A stretch of DNA of 36,173 bases from the NCBI RefSeq assembly GCF_014698035.1, contig NZ_JACJSF010000078.1:1-36173 (forward strand), written 5' to 3'. Made by a program: the position numbers and the translations under genes. Shown here in pieces: positions 8,605 to 16,460 of this stretch. This DNA is from Desmonostoc muscorum FACHB-395 (lineage in GTDB: Bacteria; Cyanobacteriota; Cyanobacteriia; Cyanobacteriales; Nostocaceae). The notes beneath the pieces were generated by a model that saw only the letters and a list, made by a program, of their open reading frames with translations, ran no database searches and was not told the origin of the DNA. Each line of letters starts with the position of its first letter. Within the stretch, counting starts at the first letter, position 1.

Positions 8605-9186
8605 ATGTTATTACCGATATTGATTCTGCGACCTGATATTAACAAATGTTTAAATAATCTAGTTTACTTAGTCAAGCAAAAAGATTGGATTTCTTGGGTG
8701 TGGAAATTTATTGACGCGATTATCGCCAAATTTTGCAATTTACCTGTTACTGCAACGACCTCTGCAACAATCAACTATTTACCAAATTGGCCGCAACAAA
8801 ACCTAAGTAAGGCATACACTAGCAAGTACGTCTATGTATTTGCCAGCCAGATGCAAAAAAGCCAACAGCATTTTCACGAGATGAATCCAGCCGAAAGGCA
8901 AGGATTATTAAGACAGCTTAAATTAGATTACAGTCTAATCCTTATAAATTATTTTACCACAGACAAAACACTCAAAGAAAAAATTGATAAATTTATCAAT
9001 ACTATATTTTATGCTAATATTCCTGTGCCCCAAATAATCGAAATTCACATGGAGGTAATTGAAGAATTTTCTATCCAGCTAAAATTAGAAGGAAGAAGCA
9101 ATGAAACCTTACTTGATTACCGCCTGACGTTGATAGATATATTGGCTCACTTGTGTGAAGTCTATAGGAGTTCGATTCCTAAATAA
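8605..9186 (+). CDS. kaiA: Circadian clock protein KaiA, short form
   Basis: A 193-residue KaiA. KaiA stimulates KaiC autophosphorylation by binding the KaiC C-terminal tail. Residues about 90-185 form the C-terminal four-helix domain that dimerises and binds KaiC (NPAERQGLLRQLKLDY and the final DYRLTLIDILAHLCEVYR helix are recognisable). The N-terminal pseudo-receiver domain of the roughly 284-residue Synechococcus protein is absent. Residues 1-90 are a poorly conserved remnant and linker. This truncation is normal for filamentous Nostocales and is not a sign of a broken gene. An internal ATG at 8881 (residue 93) would give a 101-residue protein, about the size of the C-terminal-only Anabaena KaiA, so the start is uncertain. 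kaiB follows after 108 bp. Confidence 0.93.
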   Translation: MLLPILILRPDINKCLNNLVYLVKQKDWISWVWKFIDAIIAKFCNLPVTATTSATINYLPNWPQQNLSKAYTSKYVYVFASQMQKSQQHFHEMNPAERQGLLRQLKLDYSLILINYFTTDKTLKEKIDKFINTIFYANIPVPQIIEIHMEVIEEFSIQLKLEGRSNETLLDYRLTLIDILAHLCEVYRSSIPK

Positions 9187-9294
9187 AATAAGTTTATTTA
9201 TTAATAATTAACTTAGAACAAGCTAACACTGTTAGTTATTACCAATGTGCGAACACATCTTGTCTTTCTATTATCGTAACTAGCCTGTAAATAT

Positions 9295-9609
9295 ATGATT
9301 AAAGCCAAAAAAACCTACGTTCTCAAGCTTTACGTAGCCGGGAATACCCCTAATTCAGTTCGGGCATTGAAAACACTCAAAAATATTTTAGAACAGGAGT
9401 TTGAAGGTGTTTATGCTTTAAAAGTGATCGATGTATTAAAAAGCCCACAACTAGCAGAAGAAGATAAAATATTGGCAACGCCAACATTATCCAAAATTTT
9501 GCCTCCACCCGTTCGCAAAATTATTGGCGATCTCTCAGATCGAGAAAGAGTATTGATTGGACTAGATTTGCTTTATGAAGAACTGAGTGAAGCAGATTTT
9601 GAAGAGTAA
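9295..9609 (+). CDS. kaiB: Circadian clock protein KaiB
   Basis: 104 residues, the usual KaiB length, with the family's thioredoxin-like (fold-switching) pattern: a beta strand (TYVLKLYVAG), N-x-P in the first loop (GNTPNSVRALKTL), the conserved VIDVLKSPQLAEEDKILATPTLSKI segment read in part (LAEEDKILATPTLSKILPPP), and an acidic C-terminal tail. KaiB binds the phosphorylated KaiC hexamer at night, sequesters KaiA and leads to KaiC dephosphorylation. It is the second gene of kaiABC, 108 bp after kaiA. The spacer to kaiC is much longer (261 bp), so kaiC may have its own promoter or an RNA structure between them. The assignment is certain from sequence and context. Confidence 0.97.
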   Translation: MIKAKKTYVLKLYVAGNTPNSVRALKTLKNILEQEFEGVYALKVIDVLKSPQLAEEDKILATPTLSKILPPPVRKIIGDLSDRERVLIGLDLLYEELSEADFEE

Positions 9610-9870
9610 AATAATTAATGATACAAGATCGCGTTTATAAAGTAAATTTTAACTATGTAGGGTAGCCATTATATTGCTCTAGTTCAAATAGCTTTACTAC
9701 CCTTTATCCTAGAGCATTACAGCAAAATATTTATTTTTGCTATTTTTTTGTCAGATTGTTACCTAACACACCCTACTTGCTTAACATTTAGTTTATAATT
9801 AGTCTGGAAAAATTGAGTACAAATTTTACTAATAAAACAACAGTTTTTAATACCCTTTTATTATCAAGCA
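9610..9870 (+). promoter_or_regulatory. Structured kaiB-kaiC spacer
   Basis: This long spacer contains two overlapping pairs of complementary arms: TGCTCTAG (9675-9682) with CTAGAGCA (9709-9716), and GGGTAG (9660-9665) with CTACCC (9697-9702). The pairs interleave and could form alternative structures or a pseudoknot. An AT-rich stretch follows (9720-9870) where a kaiC promoter could lie. No T-run directly follows either hairpin, so simple termination is not obvious. Confidence 0.4.
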
Positions 9871-11433
9871 ATGAGTCAAAACGAGCAAGTAGAACCCAAG
9901 AAGACACCAAAAAATGGGGGTGTAGAAAAAATTCGCACGATGATTGAAGGGTTTGACGATATTAGTCATGGTGGTTTACCAATTGGTAGAACTACCTTGG
10001 TCAGTGGTACTTCAGGTACAGGTAAAACTTTATTATCTCTTCAGTTTCTGTATAACGGTATTACCTATTTCGATGAAGCAGGTGTATTTGTTACTTTTGA
10101 AGAATCACCCAGTGATATTATTAAAAACGCCCATGTTTTTGGTTGGAATTTACCCCGCCTAATCGAAGAAGGCAAGTTATTTATTCTTGATGCATCTCCC
10201 GATCCAGAAGGTCAAGATATCGTTGGTAATTTTGATCTTTCTGCACTCATTGAACGCTTGCAATATGCCATTCGCAAATACAAAGCTAAACGAGTTTCAA
10301 TTGACTCAATGACAGCAGTATTTCAGCAGTATGAAGCGATGGGAGTAGTACGACGCGAGATTTTTCGCTTGGTAGCACGTCTCAAAATACTGAGTGTCAC
10401 CACTGTAATTACCACTGAACGCAGTGAAGAATATGGCCCCGTTGCTTCTTTTGGAGTGGAAGAATTTGTTTCTGATAATGTAGTAATTGTTCGCAACGTT
10501 TTAGAAGGAGAACGCCGCCGTCGCACAGTTGAAATTCTCAAATTGCGCGGTACAACTCACATGAAAGGTGAGTATCCCTTCACAATTACTAATGAAGGAG
10601 TTAACATTTTCCCACTAGGAGCAATGCGTTTAACTCAGCGTTCATCTAATATCAGGGTATCTTCTGGTGTTAAAACCTTAGATGAAATGTGCGGTGGTGG
10701 TTTCTTTAAAGATTCTATTATTTTGGCAACAGGAGCCACAGGTACTGGTAAAACCTTGTTAGTAAGTAAGTTTATTCAAGATGGCTGCCTGAATGGAGAA
10801 CAGGCAATATTATTTGCTTACGAAGAATCACGCGCCCAACTATCTCGTAATGCTTCTTCTTGGGGAATTGATTTTGAAGAATTAGAAGAGCAAGGTTTAC
10901 TAAAAATAATTTGTACCTATCCTGAATCAACTGGTTTAGAAGACCATTTACAAATTATTAAATCAGAAATTGCTGTCTTTAAACCAGCTCGGATTGCTAT
11001 TGATTCCTTATCAGCATTAGCTAGAGGAGTGAGCAATAATGCATTTAGGCAGTTTGTAATTGGTGTAACGGGTTATGCTAAACAAGAAGAAATTACTGGT
11101 TTCTTTACCAACACAACTGACCAATTTTTAGGAGCGCATTCGATTACTGACTCTCATATATCTACGATTACCGATACAATTCTAATGTTACAATACGTAG
11201 AAATTCGTGGAGAAATGTCGCGGGCAATTAACGTATTTAAAATGCGCGGATCTTGGCATGATAAGGGCATTCGCGAGTATAATATCACTGCTGACGGGCC
11301 CGATATTAAAGATTCTTTCAGAAACTACGAACGGATTATCAGCGGTGCTCCTACTCGCGTTAGTATCGATGAAAAGGCGGAACTTTCTCGCATTGTTAGA
11401 CGTTTTGAAGACAAACAGAGTTCCGAACCCTAA
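9871..11433 (+). CDS. kaiC: Circadian clock ATPase/autokinase KaiC
   Basis: 520 residues with two RecA-like domains, the central clock oscillator that forms a hexamer. CI domain: Walker A GTSGTGKT (residues 46-53, K52) and catalytic glutamates E77-E78. CII domain: Walker A GATGTGKT (288-295, K294), a second Glu pair in LFAYEES, and autophosphorylation sites S431-T432 in SHISTITDT, at the same numbering as in Synechococcus elongatus. The C-terminal tail binds KaiA. All catalytic and phosphorylation residues are present, so the protein should be fully active. The start ATG at 9871 gives the normal N-terminus. The stop codon lies within the first copy of a 27-bp direct repeat (11429-11484). hgdD follows 91 bp downstream. 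Confidence 0.98.
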   Translation: MSQNEQVEPKKTPKNGGVEKIRTMIEGFDDISHGGLPIGRTTLVSGTSGTGKTLLSLQFLYNGITYFDEAGVFVTFEESPSDIIKNAHVFGWNLPRLIEEGKLFILDASPDPEGQDIVGNFDLSALIERLQYAIRKYKAKRVSIDSMTAVFQQYEAMGVVRREIFRLVARLKILSVTTVITTERSEEYGPVASFGVEEFVSDNVVIVRNVLEGERRRRTVEILKLRGTTHMKGEYPFTITNEGVNIFPLGAMRLTQRSSNIRVSSGVKTLDEMCGGGFFKDSIILATGATGTGKTLLVSKFIQDGCLNGEQAILFAYEESRAQLSRNASSWGIDFEELEEQGLLKIICTYPESTGLEDHLQIIKSEIAVFKPARIAIDSLSALARGVSNNAFRQFVIGVTGYAKQEEITGFFTNTTDQFLGAHSITDSHISTITDTILMLQYVEIRGEMSRAINVFKMRGSWHDKGIREYNITADGPDIKDSFRNYERIISGAPTRVSIDEKAELSRIVRRFEDKQSSEP

Positions 11434-11484
11434 ATTTAGTATCGTAGTATATTCTTTCCTAAATTTAGTATCGTGCTATATTCT
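11429..11484 (+). repeat. Tandem 27-bp repeat at the end of kaiC
   Basis: CCTAAATTTAGTATCGT starts both copies (11429-11455 and 11458-11484). They are identical apart from two adjacent bases (AG versus GC) and are spaced 29 bp apart. The first copy contains the kaiC stop codon, so the second is probably a local duplication of the gene end. Confidence 0.75.
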
Positions 11485-11524
11485 GTGGTGAAGAAAGGTT
11501 TTCTGCCGCTAGATTGATTTTCGT

Positions 11525-13726
11525 GTGAGGGATGCGGTGAAAGGACAGCAATTATTCTATAGCTTCTTGCCAGGTGTCACGGCAGCGGTTTTAACAACTC
11601 AGCCTGCTTGGGCTGGTACTGTAAAACTAACTGGGGTACAGCTGGCTTCTTCTCCTAGTGTTTTGACTTCTACTTATGGTCAAAGCTCGGTTGTGGATAT
11701 GATGAATACGCAATTGCCGCATGGTGCAAATGTTAGTGTTCCAACCCTACTACCTGGTTTTGGTTTTACTAAACTTAGTATGAAGCCTTTAAGTAATAAC
11801 AGTATTCCAGTATTTACGGCTGGAAATACTGTTGTGCCAATAAAACAAGTACTTAAGAAAGATGAAGGTAGATTTGTCAGTTTGACACCTACCTCTAATT
11901 CTTCCCAACAGCTAGATGTTAGCCGTTCTGCTCAAAATAACCAAAAACAGAGTAACTCAAGCATTTCTGGGCAGAAATCAGAGATCATAGTAGTTCCCAA
12001 CTACACTTCAAAACCTTCTTCTGTCCAAAGAAAAATTTTACCCCTGTCTGCTGCACAGCAGCCAGTGGTTAAAAAGAAAAATGCTGTTACTGAGTTGCAA
12101 ACATTTTTACAAACTTCGGCTACAGGTGGAGAATCAGCAAAACTGTTGTCAGCAACAAGATGCCCACAGGAATCAGGGAAAAGCAAGACTAATTCCTCAG
12201 CAGCCTTGCTACTGGCTTCAAACACCTGTTTACAACAAAATGCTATTGGCCGCATTGCTCAGAATAATACCTCAATTCCGGCAAATTCGACACAAGTTCC
12301 CACTGTACCAGGAACCGTAACTCCTGCACCAGGAGATTCAGTACAACCTTCCACTGTGCCGAGAACCACAACTCCTGTGCCATCAGGGCCGGTGCAAGTT
12401 CCCGATAACTTGATTCCTAGCTCGAATCCCTTGCAGTTTCCTACAAAACCGGAGGAAGTGACACTTAAGGGAAATCAGCCGATTACTTTGGCACAAGCTC
12501 TGGAGCTAGCACGGCGTAACAATCGGGATTTACAGGTGTCTATTTTGGAGCTAGAACGGAATCGAGCGGCTCTACGCGAGGCACAAGCTGCTTTATTGCC
12601 AACTCTGGGAATTAGCGCTGATATTACTCGTAGTCAGTCTGCCAGTAGTCAGCTCTCGTCGAAACTCCAAGAACAACAGACGGGTATCTCATCGCCAGAT
12701 GAAGCTAGTACATCTTTTTCCGGTCAAGCACAGCTGTCATATAACATTTACACTTCTGGGAGAGTGCAAGCTAGTGTCAGAGCGGCTGAAGAACAGGTAC
12801 GTTTTAATGAATTGGCTGTAGAAACTCAGTCTGAGACAATCCGTTTGAATGTTGCCACTGACTACTACAATCTGCAACAAGCGGATGAACAAGTACGTAT
12901 TGCTCAGTCGGCTGTGCAAAACTCTGAGGCTAGTTTGCGTGATGCGGAAGCTTTAGAGCGAGCTGGAGTTGGTACGCGGTTCGATGTGTTGCGATCGCAG
13001 GTGAATTTAGCCAATGCCCAACAAGATTTGACTAATGCTAGATCCCAGCAGGCAATTTCCCGTCGTCAATTAGCAACTCGGATAAGTTTGCCACAGGGGA
13101 TAAATATCAGTGCCGCCGACCCTGTACAATTAGCTGGTCTTTGGAACCCAACGCTAGAACAAAGTATTGTGCTGGCTTATCAAAATCGTCCAGAATTGCA
13201 ACAGCAGTTGGCACAACGCAATATCAGCGAACAACAGCGTAGACAGGCTCTTGCAGAACTGGGCCCTCAAGTTAGTTTGGTAGGTAGTTACAACCTACTA
13301 GACCAGTTCAATGATAGTGTCAGCGTTACTGATGGTTATTCATTGGGAGTTAGAGCAACCATCAATTTATATGATGGGGGAGCGGCAAGAGCAAGAGCAG
13401 CTCAGTCTAGTGTTAATATTGCGATCGCAGAAACTCAATTTGCTGAACAGCGCAACCAAATTCGCTTTCAGGTAGAACAAGCCTACTCTACCCAGCAATC
13501 TAGTTTGGAGAATGTTCAAACCTCTAACACCGCTTTAGAACAAGCTAGAGAAGCTCTACGTTTAGCGCGTTTGCGATTCCAAGCTGGTGTAGGGACTCAA
13601 ACTGATGTCATTAACTCTGAAAACGACCTCACAAGGGCTGAAGGTAATCGAGTCACAGCAATTTTGGATTACAACCGTGCTTTAGCTCAGTTACAACGGT
13701 CTGTTACCCTCAGAGCGCTACGCTAG
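11525..13726 (+). CDS. hgdD: TolC-family outer-membrane efflux protein HgdD
   Basis: 733 residues. The frame opens with GTG at 11525, with another GTG at 11537. A signal peptide with cleavage after AWA (about residue 30) is clear with either start. Residues 31-315 are a long Ser/Thr/Pro/Gln-rich region with PVPxTVPxT-like units. From about residue 318 (QPITLAQALELARRNN) to the end there is a duplicated TolC outer-membrane efflux domain with long coiled-coil helices (repeated AQ/EA/LR patterns), forming trimeric beta-barrel/tunnel channels. In Anabaena sp. PCC 7120 the TolC homologue directly after kaiABC is HgdD (Alr2887), which exports heterocyst glycolipids with the DevBCA ABC exporter. The same order here supports orthology. 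General drug and metabolite efflux is also likely. A strong terminator follows. Confidence 0.9.
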   Translation: MRDAVKGQQLFYSFLPGVTAAVLTTQPAWAGTVKLTGVQLASSPSVLTSTYGQSSVVDMMNTQLPHGANVSVPTLLPGFGFTKLSMKPLSNNSIPVFTAGNTVVPIKQVLKKDEGRFVSLTPTSNSSQQLDVSRSAQNNQKQSNSSISGQKSEIIVVPNYTSKPSSVQRKILPLSAAQQPVVKKKNAVTELQTFLQTSATGGESAKLLSATRCPQESGKSKTNSSAALLLASNTCLQQNAIGRIAQNNTSIPANSTQVPTVPGTVTPAPGDSVQPSTVPRTTTPVPSGPVQVPDNLIPSSNPLQFPTKPEEVTLKGNQPITLAQALELARRNNRDLQVSILELERNRAALREAQAALLPTLGISADITRSQSASSQLSSKLQEQQTGISSPDEASTSFSGQAQLSYNIYTSGRVQASVRAAEEQVRFNELAVETQSETIRLNVATDYYNLQQADEQVRIAQSAVQNSEASLRDAEALERAGVGTRFDVLRSQVNLANAQQDLTNARSQQAISRRQLATRISLPQGINISAADPVQLAGLWNPTLEQSIVLAYQNRPELQQQLAQRNISEQQRRQALAELGPQVSLVGSYNLLDQFNDSVSVTDGYSLGVRATINLYDGGAARARAAQSSVNIAIAETQFAEQRNQIRFQVEQAYSTQQSSLENVQTSNTALEQAREALRLARLRFQAGVGTQTDVINSENDLTRAEGNRVTAILDYNRALAQLQRSVTLRALR

Positions 13727-13760
13727 TACTGCTGACTTAACCTCTCAATTAAAAATTCTG

Positions 13761-13788
13761 AAAGCCTCATTGAAAGATGAGGCTTTTT
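13761..13788 (+). terminator. Rho-independent terminator of hgdD
   Basis: AAAGCCTCAT (13761-13770) pairs perfectly with ATGAGGCTTT (13777-13786) around a 6-nt loop, and the stem runs into TTTTT. It lies 35 bp after the hgdD stop and should end the kaiABC-hgdD transcription unit. Confidence 0.85.
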
Positions 13789-14204
13789 AGTCAAAAAGAC
13801 CGGAATTTTAACTCTCTACACGCCTAAAATTCCCACCGAACATCTGAAAGTGATTTAAATTGCATAACCTAAATTAAATATCAGTCTTTGTGGCAATACT
13901 TGTCGGGTTTTGGGGAAAAGGGGAAGGGGAAAGGGGAAAGAAAAAACCTTTAACCTTTACCCTTTAACCTTTTCCCCAAACCCAATTCCGAGTTAAAAAT
14001 TCTTAACCGAGCATTATTGGTCTTTGTGGGGTGGGCAACATGAGCGCTCTCTAGATGAAAATTAAATATGGCACAGTCTAATTCTTAACTGAACTTTCCC
14101 ACAGGGATTTTGAATTTTGAAAGTGCCGCGAAAACGCATAACAGCAATTTTGTGAAATGATGTAGCATAACTGAATGTTCGCTCGCTAGCCTTGTCAAAG
14201 ACTC
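13789..14204. other. Gene-free spacer with G-rich hairpin repeat
   Basis: No gene is seen. An inverted repeat occupies 13905-13983: GGGTTTTGGGGAAAAGG on the left and CCTTTTCCCCAAACCC on the right (13968-13983) enclose GGGGAAA units and CCTTTAA units. Related but different G-rich elements recur at 14731-14787 and 29050-29180. The remaining sequence, up to the start at 14205, is unremarkable and AT-rich. Confidence 0.55.
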
Positions 14205-14582
14205 ATGACTAAAGTAACATCTCAAGAAATTGCACAGTTTCGCTCTCAATTGGCTGACGATCCTAGCGATATGGAAGCGCTGGATTTGATTGAAGACTGT
14301 GATGGAGATTTAGAAGATGCGGCGATGACGCTAGCTATTAGAGCAGGACAACAACCAGAAAGAGCAAATTCTGAGTGGTTAGATGCCTTGGCTAGAAAAT
14401 GGCGTGTGGTTATTTGCGAACAAGAATATCGGGAAGATTTGCTTAATACTTCACCTCAAAAGATGATGGAACATCTAAAAGCAATGCCGACATTTCCCAA
14501 GATTTTGGCAACGCCAGTTTTGATATATGTCCTCAAACAAGGCGTAAACAATTTTTGTGAGCCACTAGATTCGCTCAAGTGA
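14205..14582 (+). CDS. Conserved cyanobacterial hypothetical protein, 125 aa
   Basis: A 125-residue soluble, acidic protein. The N-terminal half (about residues 5-50) is strongly acidic and helical (DDPSDMEALDLIEDCDGDLE), with spacing reminiscent of small helical adaptor domains. The C-terminal half has conserved-looking aromatic and basic residues (ARKWRVVICEQEY) and a hydrophobic helix near the end (LATPVLIYVLKQGV). There are no signal peptide, cofactor or catalytic motifs. The ATG at 14205 is the first in frame. I do not recognise a named function. Its codon use, length and isolation from other frames support a real gene. It is separated from the next gene by two repeat elements, so it is probably a single-gene unit. 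Confidence 0.65.
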   Translation: MTKVTSQEIAQFRSQLADDPSDMEALDLIEDCDGDLEDAAMTLAIRAGQQPERANSEWLDALARKWRVVICEQEYREDLLNTSPQKMMEHLKAMPTFPKILATPVLIYVLKQGVNNFCEPLDSLK

Positions 14583-14900
14583 TCAACCCATATATATTTA
14601 ACTCATACTTAACTTGTACGATGCCTGCGGTGGTCACTGAGCGGCTGGTGAGCGGAGTCGAACCATGCCTCTCGTAGAGAAGTGCGGGCTATGCTTACCC
14701 TGGATTTCTCACAAGTGAGAAATCCAAGGGGTGTGGGAGGTGTGGGGAGTGTGGGGGGTAAGACTTCTTCCCCCCACACTCCCCACACTCCTCTTCTCAC
14801 TTTCCCAACTCCAAACTCCTACCCAATGTAAGATCGATTCGACCAAGACTGATACGCTGTTAATTAAGGCAAAACTTATATTAGACAAATTGTAAAATCA
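14583..14900. repeat. Spacer packed with palindromic and G-rich hairpin repeats
   Basis: Three elements fill this 318-bp gap. First, 14626-14700 is a mosaic of short repeat motifs including AGCGGAGTCGAA. Second, 14701-14726 is a perfect palindrome, TGGATTTCTCAC on the left and its complement on the right, with only AA between. Third, 14741-14758 (TGTGGGGAGTGTGGGGGG) pairs with 14770-14787 to give an 18-bp perfect stem with an 11-nt loop. No open reading frame here looks real. Confidence 0.65.
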
Positions 14901-15407
14901 ATGAATTACCTTGTTGCCGTATTACCAGACCGCATTCAAGCCGAAGCTGCTTACTTAGCTTTAGAAGAAGAAGGCATAAACAGTACTATCCTTGGGAAGG
15001 GCTATAAAACGGCTGACGAGTTTGGCTTAATTGACCCCAAAGACCAAGCCAAAAAGCAAGCACAACTGATGGCAACCTGGCTGATACCATTTGGCTTTTT
15101 TGCAGGTTTTACATTCAGCCTCATCACTGGTTTAGATACTTTTGCCTGGGCGGGTGAAGTTGGCAATCACATCGTTGGCGGACTGCTGGGTGCTGCTAGT
15201 GGTGCTATGGGTGGTGTAGTTGTGGGTGGGGGAGTCGGTTTACTCATCGGTGGTGGTGATGCCTTGCCTTATCGAAACCGCTTAGACGCGGGTAAATACT
15301 TAGTTGCAGTTCAAGGCTCTGAAACTCTGACTCGGCAAGCGACCCGAATATTACGTCAGTTTGATCCAGAAAATATCCAAGGTTATGCTGACACAAGTAG
15401 CGTGTGA
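14901..15407 (+). CDS. Membrane-associated hypothetical protein with glycine-zipper segment
   Basis: 168 residues. A soluble N-terminal part begins with the strand YLVAVLP and a helix (AEAAYLALEEEGI). Then comes a membrane segment at about residues 60-80 (LIPFGFFAGFTFSLITGLDTF) and a very Gly-rich hydrophobic stretch at 93-119 (GGVVVGGGVGLLIGGG) of glycine-zipper type. A soluble C-terminal part starts again with KYLVAV and a helix (LTRQATRILRQF). The two soluble ends look like copies of the same small alpha/beta unit flanking a membrane hairpin. A stress or membrane-shaping role would be a guess. The start ATG at 14901 is the first available. The gene stands alone between repeats. Confidence 0.7.
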   Translation: MNYLVAVLPDRIQAEAAYLALEEEGINSTILGKGYKTADEFGLIDPKDQAKKQAQLMATWLIPFGFFAGFTFSLITGLDTFAWAGEVGNHIVGGLLGAASGAMGGVVVGGGVGLLIGGGDALPYRNRLDAGKYLVAVQGSETLTRQATRILRQFDPENIQGYADTSSV

Positions 15408-15673
15408 CAAAAAATCCTGGTTTACGCATTACAACACACAGGATTTACTTTTGAAGCGGTAAAAGTACTGGTCAATTTTGCCTTTACTGGGCGAGAACTT
15501 AAAAGAATTATCGCTCATTCTCTAGACGATCGTGTTGCCTCGATTTGAATTTTGAAAAAACTAGGAATGCAACAAATTCCTAGCAATGGGAACCTGCTGA
15601 AATGGGAATTAAAGTTAGAATCAAGACAGTTATAGCAGTTTAATTCTCAATTCCTAACTCATAAATTTTAAGA

Positions 15674-16453
15674 ATGTTGCCACGAGAAGAACTTTTAAAG
15701 GGTGTTGAAAATCGAGATAGTGTAGCTCGTGTAATTGATCAAGCGGAACAAGCTATCAAAACTTGGGAAGTGGTTTTGACAGATTTTCTATCTCCCCCAG
15801 AATTAGCGGAAATTCAACGGGTGTTTAACCGATTAACAGAAGTGGAATTAGTTGCGTGGGGCGGATATCCCCAAGCTGAACGCCAAAGAATAGCGATCGC
15901 TCGTTCAGAACTTCCCCTAGATCAATCTCAAGTCAGCCTTGTCGCCGTGGAAATTGCTGGTAATTTCTTGTTTGATACCGCCTCTCACCGCGACTTTTTA
16001 GGCGCAATGCTAGGAACGGGAATTGTTCGTGAAAAGACAGGAGACGTTATTGTCTTAGGAGAACGAGGGGCCCAGGCGATTGTTGCCCCAGAGTTAGTAG
16101 AATTTTTGGAAATGAGTCTTAAGCAGGTGCGATCGGTTCCTGTGAAGACTCAGCGAATTGAGATAACTGAATTAAGGGTTCGGGAACCAAAGAAGAAAGA
16201 ACTAACTACTGTGGAGGCTTCTTTGCGGTTAGATGCGATCGCATCTGCTGGTTTTGGTATGTCCCGCAGCAAAATGGTTGACTTCATTGATGCTGGTGAT
16301 GTTCGCGTTAATTGGAAGGAAGTTACACAAGCTAGTTCTCAAGTCAAATCAGGTGACTTAATCGCCATTCGCTCTAAAGGGCGTTTAGAAGTTGGGGAAA
16401 TCGCAGTTACAAAAAAAGACCGTTACCGAGTTCAATTAACAAGGTACATGTAA
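15674..16453 (+). CDS. Photosystem II S4-domain RNA-binding protein (YlmH-like)
   Basis: 259 residues. The N-terminal two thirds match the YlmH-like fold found in the cyanobacterial/plastid family called photosystem II S4 domain protein (SLVAVEIAGNFLFDTASHRDFLGAMLGTGI is characteristic and read in part as HRDFLGAMLGTGIVREKTGD). Residues about 183-240 form an S4 RNA-binding domain (LRLDAIASAGFGMSRSK ... GDVRVNWKEV ... VKSGDLIAIRSKGRLEVG), the fold used to bind structured RNA in ribosomal protein S4 and pseudouridine synthases. It probably acts on ribosomal or ribosome-associated RNA. The PSII link is a family name, not shown here. The ATG at 15674 gives the usual length. It ends convergent to a dehydrogenase gene. 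Confidence 0.88.
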   Translation: MLPREELLKGVENRDSVARVIDQAEQAIKTWEVVLTDFLSPPELAEIQRVFNRLTEVELVAWGGYPQAERQRIAIARSELPLDQSQVSLVAVEIAGNFLFDTASHRDFLGAMLGTGIVREKTGDVIVLGERGAQAIVAPELVEFLEMSLKQVRSVPVKTQRIEITELRVREPKKKELTTVEASLRLDAIASAGFGMSRSKMVDFIDAGDVRVNWKEVTQASSQVKSGDLIAIRSKGRLEVGEIAVTKKDRYRVQLTRYM

Positions 16454-16460
16454 TCAGTGA

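Noticed and set aside
8605..9186. kaiA as a broken pseudogene because it lacks the N-terminal pseudo-receiver
   Set aside because: The short form is normal in filamentous cyanobacteria, and the C-terminal KaiC-binding domain and the reading frame are intact.
14626..14700. Possible tRNA-like element (AGTCGAA motif)
   Set aside because: No acceptor stem, anticodon arm or T-loop could be assembled; the motif is part of a common cyanobacterial repeat mosaic.
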